Positions 1 through 7,669 of a stretch of 64,000 nt of DNA are shown one piece after another (positions within the stretch are counted from its first letter, which is position 1; the number at the start of each line of letters is the position of its first letter). A program made the position numbers and the translations under genes. This DNA is from JADZAI01 sp964390465. GTDB taxonomy: Bacteria > Pseudomonadota > Alphaproteobacteria > Micropepsales > Micropepsaceae. The DNA lies in NCBI GenBank assembly GCA_964390465.1, contig CAYMIJ010000004.1:1-64000 (forward strand). The letters run 5' to 3'. The notes beneath the pieces were generated by a model. The model worked only from the letters and a program-made list of their open reading frames with translations, did not search any database and had not been told where the DNA came from.

Positions 1-814
1 CGTCATAGTTCTTGCAGGCCCACACGAAGCCGCCTGACCATTTCATCGCCGATGCCACCATGTCGTCGATCAGACGATGTTCGTAAGTCAGGCCCTTCTT
101 CTCGTAGTCAGCCTTGAACTCGGCCTCATAGACGGCCTGGAAGATATCCTTGAAGCGCCCGTCATAGGCTTTGAGAATGGTGTTCTTGGTCGAAAGATAA
201 AGCGGGTAACCCCGGTTCATCGCATAGACCATGCTGGTGCGCGCGAATTCCTCGATCGACTCATCGAGATTGTACATGCCCATCGCAACGCCCGCGCTCT
301 TGAAGTCATAGACTTCGTGCTCGATGGTTTTGCCGTCCGCACCCTTGAAGGTGATGGTCAGTTTGCCGGGGCCGGGCACCTTGAAGTCGGTCGCCTTGTA
401 CTGGTCGCCGAAAGCATGGCGGCCCACCACGATGGGCTGTGTCCAGCCGGGCACAAGGCGCGGCACGTTCTGGCAGATGATCGGTTCGCGGAAGATCACG
501 CCGCCCAGCACGTTGCGGATCGTGCCATTGGGCGACTTCCACATTTTCTTCAGGCTGAATTCCTTCACGCGCGCCTCATCAGGCGTGATGGTCGCGCATT
601 TGACGCCCACGCCGTGCTTCTTGATGGCGGCGGCGGCATCAAGCGTCACCTGGTCTTCGGTCTGGTCGCGATATTCAATGCCAAGGTCATAGGTCTCGAT
701 ATTGATGTCGAGATAGGGAAGGATCAGCTTCTCCTTGATGAGCGCCCAGATGATGCGGGTCATTTCATCGCCATCGAGATCGACGACGGGGTTGGCAACT
801 TTGATCTTGGCCAT
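1..814 (-). CDS. icd: NADP-dependent isocitrate dehydrogenase, 3' end outside window
   Basis: Converts isocitrate to 2-oxoglutarate and CO2 in the TCA cycle, in the cytoplasm, producing NADPH. The frame opens with MAKIKVANPVVDLDGDEM and is open for 271 codons to the window edge. Family blocks are visible, including TKNTILKAYDGRFKD and, at the edge, MKWSGGFVWACKNYD. This is the eukaryotic-like homodimeric type common in alphaproteobacteria. The ATG is preceded by an AGAGGA ribosome-binding site. The last third of the protein lies before base 1. It is divergent from trmJ, with about 95 bp between the starts. The long frame on the opposite strand here is only a shadow. Confidence 0.95.
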   Translation of the reverse strand, partial: MAKIKVANPVVDLDGDEMTRIIWALIKEKLILPYLDINIETYDLGIEYRDQTEDQVTLDAAAAIKKHGVGVKCATITPDEARVKEFSLKKMWKSPNGTIRNVLGGVIFREPIICQNVPRLVPGWTQPIVVGRHAFGDQYKATDFKVPGPGKLTITFKGADGKTIEHEVYDFKSAGVAMGMYNLDESIEEFARTSMVYAMNRGYPLYLSTKNTILKAYDGRFKDIFQAVYEAEFKADYEKKGLTYEHRLIDDMVASAMKWSGGFVWACKNYD

Positions 815-908
815 AAGGTCCTCTCTGGCGAAAAAGCTGATGTCCGGCGGTTGGCCGAACGACGCCACAGGGTATAACAGCGCCCCGCCGCGCCCGTGAA
901 GAAGCAAT

Positions 909-1709
909 ATGCCATCCGCTGACATCATCGCCCCTGCCGTCATCCTCGCCGACCCTCAACTCGGCGACAATATCGGCGCCGTGGCGCGGGCTATGGCCAA
1001 TTTCGGGCTCAAGGATCTGCGTCTGGTGCGTCCGCGCGATGGCTGGCCCAATCCGCGCGCCTATGCCGTTTCGTCAGGCGCGACATGGATTCTGGATGGC
1101 GTCAGGGTGTTTGACACGGTGGCCGAGGCGCTGGCCGGGCTGACGCTGGTCATCGCCACAACGGCGCGTGACCGCGAAATGGCGAAGGAAGTCCTCACCC
1201 CCACCGAATCGGCCCGGCGGCTGCGTGCCCATGCCGGGGCAGGGCAGGCGACCGGACTGCTGTTCGGCTCGGAACGCGCCGGCCTCGTCAACGAGGATGT
1301 CGTGCTGGCCGACGCGGTTCTGACCGTGCCGACCGATCAACGCTTCTCCTCGATGAACATCGCACAGGCCGCTTTGCTGACCTTTTACGAATGGTTCAGG
1401 TCGGCCGATGAAACGCCCGACAGTGCGCTTGATCTCGGGCGCTATGATCTCGCCGCGAAGGAAGAACTCATCGGCTTCTTCGGCCAGATCGAACATGAAC
1501 TGGATGAAGCCGGGTTCCTGTTCCCGCCATCCAAGCGCCCGGCCATGGTACGCAGCATGCGCAATATCTGGCATCGCGCACAGCTTTCGCAGCAGGACGT
1601 GCGCACCCTGCGCGGCATCATCACCGCGCTGGTGCATCGCCCACATGCGAAGCGCAATGCGGAACGGGCGGCAGCGGCTTTGCAAACCGAAATCGAGGAC
1701 GAAACATGA
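909..1709 (+). CDS. trmJ: tRNA (cytidine/uridine-2'-O-)-methyltransferase, TrmJ family
   Basis: A SPOUT-class RNA methyltransferase predicted to 2'-O-methylate position 32 of the tRNA anticodon loop. At 266 aa it has the usual TrmJ length. Motif 1, with NIGAVARAM and NFG, is at residues 21-33. The SAM-knot blocks LFGSERAGL (118-126) and SSMNIAQA (147-154) follow. The C-terminal ~90 residues are the helical extension typical of TrmJ. Start ATG has a GAAGAAG purine stretch just upstream. Its stop overlaps the next start by 4 bp (ATGA), so translation is probably coupled to the hydrolase downstream. The TrmH group 1 fold is clear. Substrate position 32 comes from the family, not from this sequence. 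Confidence 0.88.
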   Translation: MPSADIIAPAVILADPQLGDNIGAVARAMANFGLKDLRLVRPRDGWPNPRAYAVSSGATWILDGVRVFDTVAEALAGLTLVIATTARDREMAKEVLTPTESARRLRAHAGAGQATGLLFGSERAGLVNEDVVLADAVLTVPTDQRFSSMNIAQAALLTFYEWFRSADETPDSALDLGRYDLAAKEELIGFFGQIEHELDEAGFLFPPSKRPAMVRSMRNIWHRAQLSQQDVRTLRGIITALVHRPHAKRNAERAAAALQTEIEDET

Positions 1710-2608
1710 CGATGCACGAAGGCTTTGCGGATATCGGCGATGCGCGGCTGCATTACTGGGCTGCTGGTGATGCGGCCAATCCCATGCTGGTCTTCCTGCA
1801 CGGCTTTCCTGAATATGGCGGCATGTGGCGGCCGGTCATGGAAAAACTGTCCAGCCGCTTCTACTGCCTCGCGCCCGATCAGCTTGGCTATAATCTGTCG
1901 GACAAGCCCGCTGATGTTACGCGCTACCGCGTCAAGAACCTGATCGAGGATGTGCGCCGTTTTGTGGCGGCCTTCCCGCCAAAGCGCCGCTTCACGCTGG
2001 TCGCGCATGACTGGGGCGGGGCCATCGCCTGGGCCTATGCGCTGAAATATCCCGAAACGCTGAACCGGCTCGCCATCATCAATGCAGTCCACCCGGCCGC
2101 CTTCCAGCGCGAGATCGCCCGCAATCCCGAACAGGCAAAGGCGAGCCAGTATATCGTCGACATGCAGTCAGCTGATGCCGATGCGCTCTATGCCGCCAAC
2201 GATTTTGCAAAGCTGCGATGGTCGTTCAGCGAGCTTGAAAGCAGCGGGCTGTTCCCGGCGGACCAGCAGGCCGCCTATCGCTCCGTATGGTCACAGCCCG
2301 GCGCAGTGACAGGCATGCTGAACTGGTACCGCGCCATGCGTGTGGTGCCGCCCGATCTGAAGGCGGGTGAGGGCAAGGTCGATGTCCGCAAGGACTTCGA
2401 CGCCAGCGCGCTTGTCGTGCGGGTGCCCACGCTTGTGCTCTGGGGGCTTCAGGATAAGGCCCTGCTGCCGGGCTGCATTGAAGGGCTCGACCAGTTCGTG
2501 CCGCAGCTCACGCTCAAGACCTATGCGGATGGAACACACTGGCTGGTCCATGAAAAGCCCGGCGAGGTCGTGCGCGAGCTCGCCGCCTGTGCGGGCGGCA
2601 CACCATGA
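1706..2608 (+). CDS. alpha/beta hydrolase, epoxide-hydrolase-like
   Basis: A soluble 300-aa alpha/beta-hydrolase. The oxyanion-hole motif HGFPE is at residues 32-36 and the nucleophile elbow HDWGG at 101-105 has Asp102 as nucleophile. An aspartate nucleophile with HGFPE is the pattern of epoxide hydrolases and haloalkane dehalogenases, and it argues against an ordinary serine esterase. A late histidine in DGTHW could complete the triad. The gene overlaps trmJ by 4 bp upstream and the carbonic-anhydrase-like gene by 4 bp downstream, so the three form a translationally coupled unit. The substrate cannot be read from the sequence. Confidence 0.8.
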   Translation: MTMHEGFADIGDARLHYWAAGDAANPMLVFLHGFPEYGGMWRPVMEKLSSRFYCLAPDQLGYNLSDKPADVTRYRVKNLIEDVRRFVAAFPPKRRFTLVAHDWGGAIAWAYALKYPETLNRLAIINAVHPAAFQREIARNPEQAKASQYIVDMQSADADALYAANDFAKLRWSFSELESSGLFPADQQAAYRSVWSQPGAVTGMLNWYRAMRVVPPDLKAGEGKVDVRKDFDASALVVRVPTLVLWGLQDKALLPGCIEGLDQFVPQLTLKTYADGTHWLVHEKPGEVVRELAACAGGTP

Positions 2609-3180
2609 CCGGCCCGGATGTCAAACTCATCGCGCCGGCTTTCATTCACGACACGGCGCTTCTTTATGGAGACGTCACCATCCGCGAAGGGGCCAGTGTG
2701 TGGCCCCATGTCGTCATGCGCGCTGAGATGTTCCGCATCGACATCGGCCCCAACACCAACATCCAGGATTTCGTGATGGTCCATGTTGGCGGCGGCTTCG
2801 ACACGATTGTCGGCGCGAACTGCTCCATCACCCATCACGTCACGCTGCATGGCTGCACGATCGGCGACAACTGCCTCATCGGCATTGGCGCCACCATCAT
2901 GGATGGCTGCGTCATTGGCGAAAACACCATCGTGGCGGGGGCGGCCTTCCTGAAGGAAGGCACGATCATCCCGGCCAATTCCATTGTGATGGGTGCGCCG
3001 GGCAAGGTGACGAAGACGCGCAACAACGCCTTCGCCAATGCCTTCAATGCGTTCATGTACCGTAAGAACGCCGAAGCCTATGCGCGCGGTGATTATCGCA
3101 CATGGGCGTCAGCTGCGTTTGCACAGGAAGCCGAAGCCGAGAAGGCGAGACTGCTCGCCCTCCACGGCCGGTCTGGTTAA
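2605..3180 (+). CDS. gamma carbonic anhydrase family protein
   Basis: A left-handed beta-helix protein of 191 aa built from hexapeptide repeats such as IGDNCL and IGENTI. The expected metal-ligand histidines are present at His60, His77 and His82, with the 5-residue spacing typical of gamma-class carbonic anhydrases (YrdA/PaaY/CaiE relatives). It is expected to be cytoplasmic and trimeric with an inter-subunit metal site. Many members lack measurable carbonic anhydrase activity, so the reaction is uncertain. It is the last gene of the coupled trmJ-hydrolase unit. Its stop overlaps by 4 bp the stop of the convergent secreted-protein gene. Confidence 0.8.
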   Translation: MTGPDVKLIAPAFIHDTALLYGDVTIREGASVWPHVVMRAEMFRIDIGPNTNIQDFVMVHVGGGFDTIVGANCSITHHVTLHGCTIGDNCLIGIGATIMDGCVIGENTIVAGAAFLKEGTIIPANSIVMGAPGKVTKTRNNAFANAFNAFMYRKNAEAYARGDYRTWASAAFAQEAEAEKARLLALHGRSG

Positions 3181-3701
3181 AGTGGCCTGATCGACGAGAC
3201 CGTCTTTTCAAACATGTCTTTCGCGGCGTCATAGTCGGTCGCATGCGTCATGCAGCTGGCGGAAACGAGGCGTCCGGTCAGAATCCACACGCCAATCAGG
3301 ATTTTCACGTCTTTGCCACTGGGCGCGGCGTCGGCCTTGAGCGTGACCGTGCCTTTCTGAAAGAGTCTGCCGTCAATGATGTTGGCTGTCGTACCTTCGG
3401 CCGTCAGCTTGGCAGCATCAAGGCTCAGCATATCCGCCCAGGTGGCTGTCTCGAAGGGCGCGATCATGGCCGTGTTGATCTGGTCCTGCGTCACGTTGGC
3501 CAGACCCGGTATCGGATTCGACTGCGCGGTGCATTTGAGTGCCTCGTTACCGGGGGCTGTCGCCAGGACTGAGCCATCGGCGTTGGGTGCTCCAACCGTC
3601 CAGCCTTCGGGGAAGTCTACCGTGAACTGGTTTTTGGAGTCCTGAAAGCCCATGAGGCCAAGGGCAGCGGCAGAAACCGCGAGCAGGCAGGCGAGGCGCA
3701 T
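3177..3701 (-). CDS. secreted protein of unknown function (tandem paralogue A)
   Basis: A 174-aa protein with an N-terminal signal segment (MRLACLLAVSAAALGLMGF) followed by a globular domain starting FTVDFPEGWTV. I do not recognise the family by function. It has one hydrophobic segment only, so it is periplasmic or secreted. The next gene upstream on the same strand (3756-4283) is a clear paralogue with roughly 45% identity over the mature part by eye. Shared blocks include TQDQIN, the DGxL-Q-GTVT region and FEKT. The first 121 bp of sequence around the start are almost identical between the two copies (see findings). Confidence 0.7.
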   Translation of the reverse strand: MRLACLLAVSAAALGLMGFQDSKNQFTVDFPEGWTVGAPNADGSVLATAPGNEALKCTAQSNPIPGLANVTQDQINTAMIAPFETATWADMLSLDAAKLTAEGTTANIIDGRLFQKGTVTLKADAAPSGKDVKILIGVWILTGRLVSASCMTHATDYDAAKDMFEKTVSSIRPL

Positions 3702-3755
3702 CGTGTGAAGTCCGATCTGATTCAGTTATGCGCCTCGCTCTGTGCGATCCGCTGG

Positions 3756-4283
3756 TTAGAGAGGATGCAGCGAGCGGATGGTTTTTTCAAACACATCCTT
3801 CACGCTGTCATAATTGCTGGCTTGCGCGAAGCAGCCGGCGATTGTCAGGCCTGATGGCATGACCCACACGGCGAAGCGCGCCTTCATGTCCACGGCGTTT
3901 TTGCCGGGGCTCGCTTTGATGGTGACGGTGCCAATCTGAAGCAGCTTGCCGTCAACGACGCCGGCTTCGGTTGCTTCGGAAGACAGTATCGCGATGTCCA
4001 TGCTCAGCAGGTTGGCCCAGCTTGCCGTATCGAATGGCTTGCTCAGCTCGGTGTTGATCTGATCCTGCGTGAAACCGGCAAGTCCGGGCATGGGGTTGTG
4101 CTGCGCGTTGCACGACATGCCCGATGCCTCGCCGGCCGGGTTGGCTGAGGTGATACCCTGAGCGTCCGTCGGCGCAACCGTCCAGCCTTCGGGGAAGTCT
4201 ACTGTGTACTGGTTTTTGGAGTCCTGAAAGCCCATGAGGCCAAGGGCAGTGGCAGAAACCGCGAGCAGGCAGGCGATGCGCAT
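3756..4283 (-). CDS. secreted protein of unknown function (tandem paralogue B)
   Basis: A 175-aa paralogue of the neighbouring 3177-3701 gene. It starts MRIACLLAVSATALGLMGF and has the same signal peptide and FPEGWTV block. The frame stays open much further upstream, into the rpsD start region. I chose the internal ATG because it matches the paralogue's start exactly and because the longer version would run across the rpsD leader. Two cysteines occur in the mature part. The function is unknown. The tandem arrangement shows a local duplication. Confidence 0.7.
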   Translation of the reverse strand: MRIACLLAVSATALGLMGFQDSKNQYTVDFPEGWTVAPTDAQGITSANPAGEASGMSCNAQHNPMPGLAGFTQDQINTELSKPFDTASWANLLSMDIAILSSEATEAGVVDGKLLQIGTVTIKASPGKNAVDMKARFAVWVMPSGLTIAGCFAQASNYDSVKDVFEKTIRSLHPL

Positions 4284-4436
4284 CGTATGAAGTCCCGATT
4301 CGATGTGGATGACGAGCCTAGTATTAGACGCAGAAAAGATGAACAGGGCTTGAATGCGCCGCTGGTTGACTTGGCCCCCGCGATCAGTATGGTCCGCCGC
4401 CTTCGCCGGGGTCAGGCCCGGTGGGGGAACACCCGT

Positions 4437-4454
4437 GACAATCTGGTGATTGTC
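4437..4454 (+). promoter_or_regulatory. hairpin in the rpsD 5' leader
   Basis: A perfect inverted repeat, GACAATC-tggt-GATTGTC, lies about 70 bp before the rpsD start in an untranslated leader. There is no T-run after it, so it does not look like an intrinsic terminator. Ribosomal protein leaders often carry regulatory structures. A role in S4 autoregulation is inference only. Confidence 0.3.
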
Positions 4455-4524
4455 TGTCGGCCCTGAAAATGGGCAGAGGAGGGGCGTTTTCCGAACCTGA
4501 CGTGAAGAACTATGGGAAACCGCC

Positions 4525-5142
4525 ATGAGCAAGCGCCTAGAGGCGAAACACAAGATTTCGCGCCGTATCGGCCAGAACCTGTGGGGCACAGCCAAAAGCC
4601 CCGTCAACAAGCGTGAATCCGGCCCCGGCCAGCATGGTGCGCGCCGCAAGTCCAAGATGTCGGACTTCGGCGTTCAGCTGCGCGCCAAGCAGACCCTGAA
4701 GGGCTATTACGGCAACATCACCGAACGCCAGTTCCGCAAGATCTTCGCCGAGGCGAACCGTCTGCGTGGCGACACCGGCGAAAACATGATCGGTCTGCTG
4801 GAATCGCGCCTCGACGCGGTGGTCTATCGTTCCAAGCTGGCCCCGACCCCGTTTGCCGCGCGTCAGATCGTCAATCACGGCCACGTCAAGCTGAATGGCC
4901 GTCGTCTCAACATCGCTTCGGCGGTGGTCAAGCCCGGCGATGTGATCGAGCTGTCAGAACGCGCCCGCACCATGGCGGTGGTCATCGCCGCCTCGCAGGC
5001 CCCTGACCGTGATGTGCCAGATTACCTTGAGGCCGATCATGCCAAGGGCACGGTGAAGTTCGTGCGCGTGCCGAAGCTGGCTGAAGTGCCCTATCCGGTT
5101 CAGATGAACCCGAACCTCATCATCGAATTCTACTCGCGCTGA
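4525..5142 (+). CDS. rpsD: 30S ribosomal protein S4
   Basis: A 205-aa primary 16S rRNA-binding protein of the small subunit, also a regulator of ribosomal operons in other bacteria. It begins MSKRLEAKHKISRRIGQNLW and carries the KRESGPGQHG block. The S4 RNA-binding domain covers about residues 94-160, with RLDAVVYR and ARQIVNHGHVKLNGRR. It ends NLIIEFYSR, the usual C-terminus. No N-terminal zinc-binding cysteine cluster is present, so this is the zinc-independent form. As is usual in alphaproteobacteria, it stands alone and not in the alpha operon. A strong terminator follows directly. Confidence 0.97.
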   Translation: MSKRLEAKHKISRRIGQNLWGTAKSPVNKRESGPGQHGARRKSKMSDFGVQLRAKQTLKGYYGNITERQFRKIFAEANRLRGDTGENMIGLLESRLDAVVYRSKLAPTPFAARQIVNHGHVKLNGRRLNIASAVVKPGDVIELSERARTMAVVIAASQAPDRDVPDYLEADHAKGTVKFVRVPKLAEVPYPVQMNPNLIIEFYSR

Positions 5143-5163
5143 TCCGCGACCCATTGCTTCCAG

Positions 5164-5195
5164 AAGCCCGCGCTGTATGGCGCGGGCTTTTTGTT
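5164..5195 (+). terminator. rho-independent terminator of rpsD
   Basis: A 10-bp perfect stem, AAGCCCGCGC / GCGCGGGCTT, with loop TGTATG is followed by TTTGTT. It lies 21 bp after the rpsD stop. Confidence 0.9.
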
Positions 5196-5297
5196 GCGCG
5201 GGTCCGGCTCTCACGAACCCGAGAGGTGACAGGTTCCTGCCCTCTGGCTAGGCTTCCGTCCTTGGCTGTGGCGCGCAATCATCTTGGGGATGGCATC

Positions 5298-5717
5298 ATG
5301 TGGCAGAAACGGGTTCTGACGTATCTCGTGTCGGCATGCCTCATTGCCTCTGGCGCGCTTGCCTCTGCGACGCCCGCCCCGCCGCCTGGCGCGATCCAGC
5401 GTGAGCTGGACAAGAAGCATCTCGATTACTTCACCGGGCGCTGGGTGGTCACCTACACGGCGATGGGCATGCAGCACACCGTTGATGTTCTCTACCGTCC
5501 TGATGGAACATTCGTCGGCACGGATACGGTGCGCCAATACACCGAAATGCAGTATCCCCTGAAAGGCACATGGACGCTCACCGGCCTTGATGACACGTCG
5601 TTTACGCTGACCATCATGGTTGTCGGACAGGGCAGCAGCAGCGATACCCTGACGGTCATCGACAAGGATACGCTGTTCAGCAAGGGAACTCAGGAAAACG
5701 TTGTCCGCGTTCCCTAG
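5298..5717 (+). CDS. secreted protein of unknown function
   Basis: A 139-aa product with a signal peptide (MWQKRVLTYLVSACLIASGA, cleavage probably after ASA). The mature domain of about 110 residues contains a WVVTYTAMGMQ strand and alternating strand-rich segments such as GTWTLTGLDDTSFTLTIMV. This pattern suggests a small lipocalin-like or beta-barrel domain, but I recognise no named family. The frame is open upstream to 5154. I chose the internal ATG because the signal peptide starts there and the upstream part overlaps the rpsD terminator. It stands alone between rpsD and a convergent gene. Confidence 0.6.
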   Translation: MWQKRVLTYLVSACLIASGALASATPAPPPGAIQRELDKKHLDYFTGRWVVTYTAMGMQHTVDVLYRPDGTFVGTDTVRQYTEMQYPLKGTWTLTGLDDTSFTLTIMVVGQGSSSDTLTVIDKDTLFSKGTQENVVRVP

Positions 5718-5771
5718 AAGCACGACCCTGCGGTGTGCTGAACGGTGAACCAGTCGCCGCGCGACATCTGC

Positions 5772-6275
5772 CTAATGCTGCTGCGCTTTCAGTCCATCGA
5801 CGATCATTTGTCTCAGGCTGGGCATGTGCGTTGAGGCAATCTCATCGATCTCCCAATAGGCGGCCTTGTTCATCTTCAGTGTGAAGGTCACCTTGCGCAC
5901 GTCATCAAACACTTTGAACTCGGCCTCGACGGTTGCCGTGTCGGCTGTGGCTGACACGATTTTCGTGCTGACCTCTTTGGTGTCCCAGTCCTGAGCGTTC
6001 ATGAAAACATCGCCATCGACGATTGGCTCAGACGATGCCATCGCCGCCTTGAACAGGCCAAGAAGCTCCGCTGAGAAATAATTGAGGATCAGCGAATCTG
6101 TTCGCGCGCGGCCAAAGTCGGGGCTCGCTGCCTCGGCCTCCAGCTTTTGTGTGTAGAGGCTTTTGACGAAGACGTCCGCCTTGGGCGGCTCGTGCGATGG
6201 CGGGGCCACATCGGCTGATGCTGCAAACAGCATGAAGACGGCGGCGGCGATGGTGGTGCTCACAGACTTGAACAT
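5772..6275 (-). CDS. secreted protein, DUF3828-like
   Basis: A 167-aa protein with an N-terminal signal peptide (MFKSVSTTIAAAVFMLFAAS). The mature part has a helical start followed by a strand-rich half in which STKIVSATADTATVEAEF and KVTFTLKMNKAAYWEIDEI resemble the DUF3828 / NTF2-like periplasmic fold. The function is unknown. I chose the ATG at 6275 over the one at 6287 because an AGGGTGAC ribosome-binding site sits just before it. It lies downstream of grxD on the same strand but is separated from it by a terminator hairpin, so it is probably transcribed on its own. Confidence 0.6.
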   Translation of the reverse strand: MFKSVSTTIAAAVFMLFAASADVAPPSHEPPKADVFVKSLYTQKLEAEAASPDFGRARTDSLILNYFSAELLGLFKAAMASSEPIVDGDVFMNAQDWDTKEVSTKIVSATADTATVEAEFKVFDDVRKVTFTLKMNKAAYWEIDEIASTHMPSLRQMIVDGLKAQQH

Positions 6276-6284
6276 GTCACCCTG

Positions 6285-6316
6285 CAAAAGACAAAGACCG
6301 CTGAATGCGGTCTTTG
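6285..6316 (-). terminator. terminator of grxD (minus strand)
   Basis: The perfect 10-bp stem CAAAGACCGC / GCGGTCTTTG around a 5-nt loop is followed on the minus strand by TCTTTTGC. It sits about 40 bp past the grxD stop. Confidence 0.7.
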
Positions 6317-6354
6317 CATGTTACAGTCACAATGTCTGGATGGCGAGCCTGCGA

Positions 6355-6693
6355 TCAGGCCGCCTGTTCCTGCTGCACGCCCTTTTCATTCAGGAAGTCG
6401 CGCAGCTCGCCCGTTTCAAACATTTCGCGCACGATGTCGCAGCCGCCGACAAACTCGCCCTTCACATAAAGCTGGGGAATGGTCGGCCAGTTGCTGAACT
6501 GCTTGATGCCGTCGCGCACTTCCGGGTCGGCCAGCACGTTCACGTCTTTGAAATCGACGCCCATATGGCCCAGAATCTTGGCGACGGTCGCCGAAAAACC
6601 GCATTGCGGGAACGACTGTGTGCCTTTCATGAACAGCACCACATCGCTGCCATCAATGGTGGACTTGATGCGGTCGAATACCGGGTTGCTCAT
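6355..6693 (-). CDS. grxD: monothiol glutaredoxin, CGFS type (Grx4)
   Basis: A 112-aa monothiol glutaredoxin that binds and transfers a [2Fe-2S] cluster, usually as a homodimer or as a heterodimer with a BolA protein. The active-site CGFS is seen in FPQCGFSATV. The family blocks NWPTIPQLYVKGEFVGG and CDIVREM, a glutathione-binding region, are intact. A GAGAGGAC ribosome-binding site precedes the ATG. A bolA gene lies 77 bp upstream on the same strand, and this pairing is conserved in alphaproteobacteria. A CTGC-N3-GCAG palindrome lies in the gap between the two genes. Confidence 0.95.
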   Translation of the reverse strand: MSNPVFDRIKSTIDGSDVVLFMKGTQSFPQCGFSATVAKILGHMGVDFKDVNVLADPEVRDGIKQFSNWPTIPQLYVKGEFVGGCDIVREMFETGELRDFLNEKGVQQEQAA

Positions 6694-6750
6694 GGCTGGT
6701 CCTCTCAGGACATATTATGTCGTGCAAGCTGTGATGTTTGTCAGAAGATA

Positions 6751-6767
6751 ATGCTGCATTGCAGAAT
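6751..6767. promoter_or_regulatory. CTGC-N3-GCAG palindrome upstream of grxD (PhaR-like site)
   Basis: ATGCTGCATTGCAGAAT contains CTGC-ATT-GCAG. This is the published recognition pattern of the polyhydroxyalkanoate regulator PhaR in Paracoccus and Rhodobacter. Two more copies lie in other intergenic regions of this window. The regulator itself is not in the window, so the assignment is inferred. Confidence 0.4.
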
Positions 6768-6770
6768 GGG

Positions 6771-7013
6771 TCAAGCGCCGATGCGCGGCACGGCGGTGGT
6801 CAGCGCCAGTGCGTGCAGCTCGCCGCCCATTCGGCCGCCCAGCGCATCGAACACCATCTTGTGCTGGGTGACCCGCGTTTTGCCTGCAAACGAGGGCGAA
6901 ATCACATGCGCGGCATAGTGATCGCCGTCCCCGGCCAGATCGGTGATGGTCACGTCCGCGTCGGGCAGCGCCGCGCGGATCAGACTTTCAATATCGGCAG
7001 CACGCATGGGCAT
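6771..7013 (-). CDS. bolA: BolA family protein
   Basis: An 80-aa BolA/IbaG-type protein, a partner of CGFS glutaredoxins in iron-sulfur trafficking. The family signature is visible: DHYAAHVISPSFAGKTRVTQHKMV with the invariant histidine, then LHALALTT. An AGGTG sequence lies before the ATG. A second start two codons in (MRAADIE) is possible. It is encoded just upstream of grxD on the same strand, which supports a shared role in cluster transfer or sensing. Confidence 0.92.
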   Translation of the reverse strand: MPMRAADIESLIRAALPDADVTITDLAGDGDHYAAHVISPSFAGKTRVTQHKMVFDALGGRMGGELHALALTTAVPRIGA

Positions 7014-7072
7014 GAGCAGAACACCTCATATTGGTTCAGCCAATATAGGGTGCGCTGCGCTGCCCTGCCAGT

Positions 7073-7600
7073 TCAGGGTTTGGTGCCGATCCCGCCAAAG
7101 TCGATCTGCTCAAAGACGGCGCGCATCACCGGCTTGGTGGTGTCGCCGAAAATCGGGGTCGCCGAAATAAAGCGCGAGGGCGAACAGATCATCACGTAAA
7201 GCGGCTTGCCCATGGTGTAGGCGCCAAAGGTCAGGCCATCGCGGCCACCCACCTGATTGACTTCGGCACCGGCTCTTGCGGCGTCTTTCGGCTCATCGAC
7301 CAGCTTTTGATACTTCGCCACTTCGGCGTTGGAAAAGATGATCTCCAGCGAAAAGCTGTCGCCCTGCGGCGCGGTGTAGACCTTGCGGATGACCGACATG
7401 GTGTCGCCGGTGGTGGCGACCGCCTCTGATGCGGTGAACCCGCGCGGCGCGGCGGGCAGGAACGTGGCAAACTCTTTCAGCCTTGCTTCGTCAACCTTGG
7501 CTTCCTGCACGGCATTTTCAGCAGGCTTCTTCGCATCGCCGCAGGCGGCGATGGGAAAGAACAACAGCGCGGCGGCAAGAATGGTGCGGACGGATTTCAT
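7073..7600 (-). CDS. putative lipoprotein of unknown function
   Basis: A 175-aa protein with a lipoprotein signal: MKSVRTILAAALLFFPIAAC, lipobox PIAAC with the cysteine at position 20. A charged linker (DAKKPAENAVQEAK) leads to a domain of about 130 residues containing YTAPQGDSFSLEIIFSNAEV and GGRDGLTFGAYTM. I recognise no named family. It lies between purL and bolA on the same strand and may be co-transcribed with them, as the gaps are about 60-70 bp. Confidence 0.7.
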   Translation of the reverse strand: MKSVRTILAAALLFFPIAACGDAKKPAENAVQEAKVDEARLKEFATFLPAAPRGFTASEAVATTGDTMSVIRKVYTAPQGDSFSLEIIFSNAEVAKYQKLVDEPKDAARAGAEVNQVGGRDGLTFGAYTMGKPLYVMICSPSRFISATPIFGDTTKPVMRAVFEQIDFGGIGTKP

Positions 7601-7669
7601 GTAACGCTCCCCAGCCCGGATGAGTCCGGCAAGACTTGAGCGTTACAATCTTTCCGGCCTCTGTCGAGG

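Noticed and set aside
77..877. 266-codon frame on the plus strand across icd
   Set aside because: It is the antisense shadow of icd, whose protein is plainly recognised on the minus strand. Its sequence resembles no protein.
4284..4655. Longer N-terminus for tandem paralogue B
   Set aside because: It would overlap the rpsD leader and start, and the paralogue starts at the position equal to 4283.
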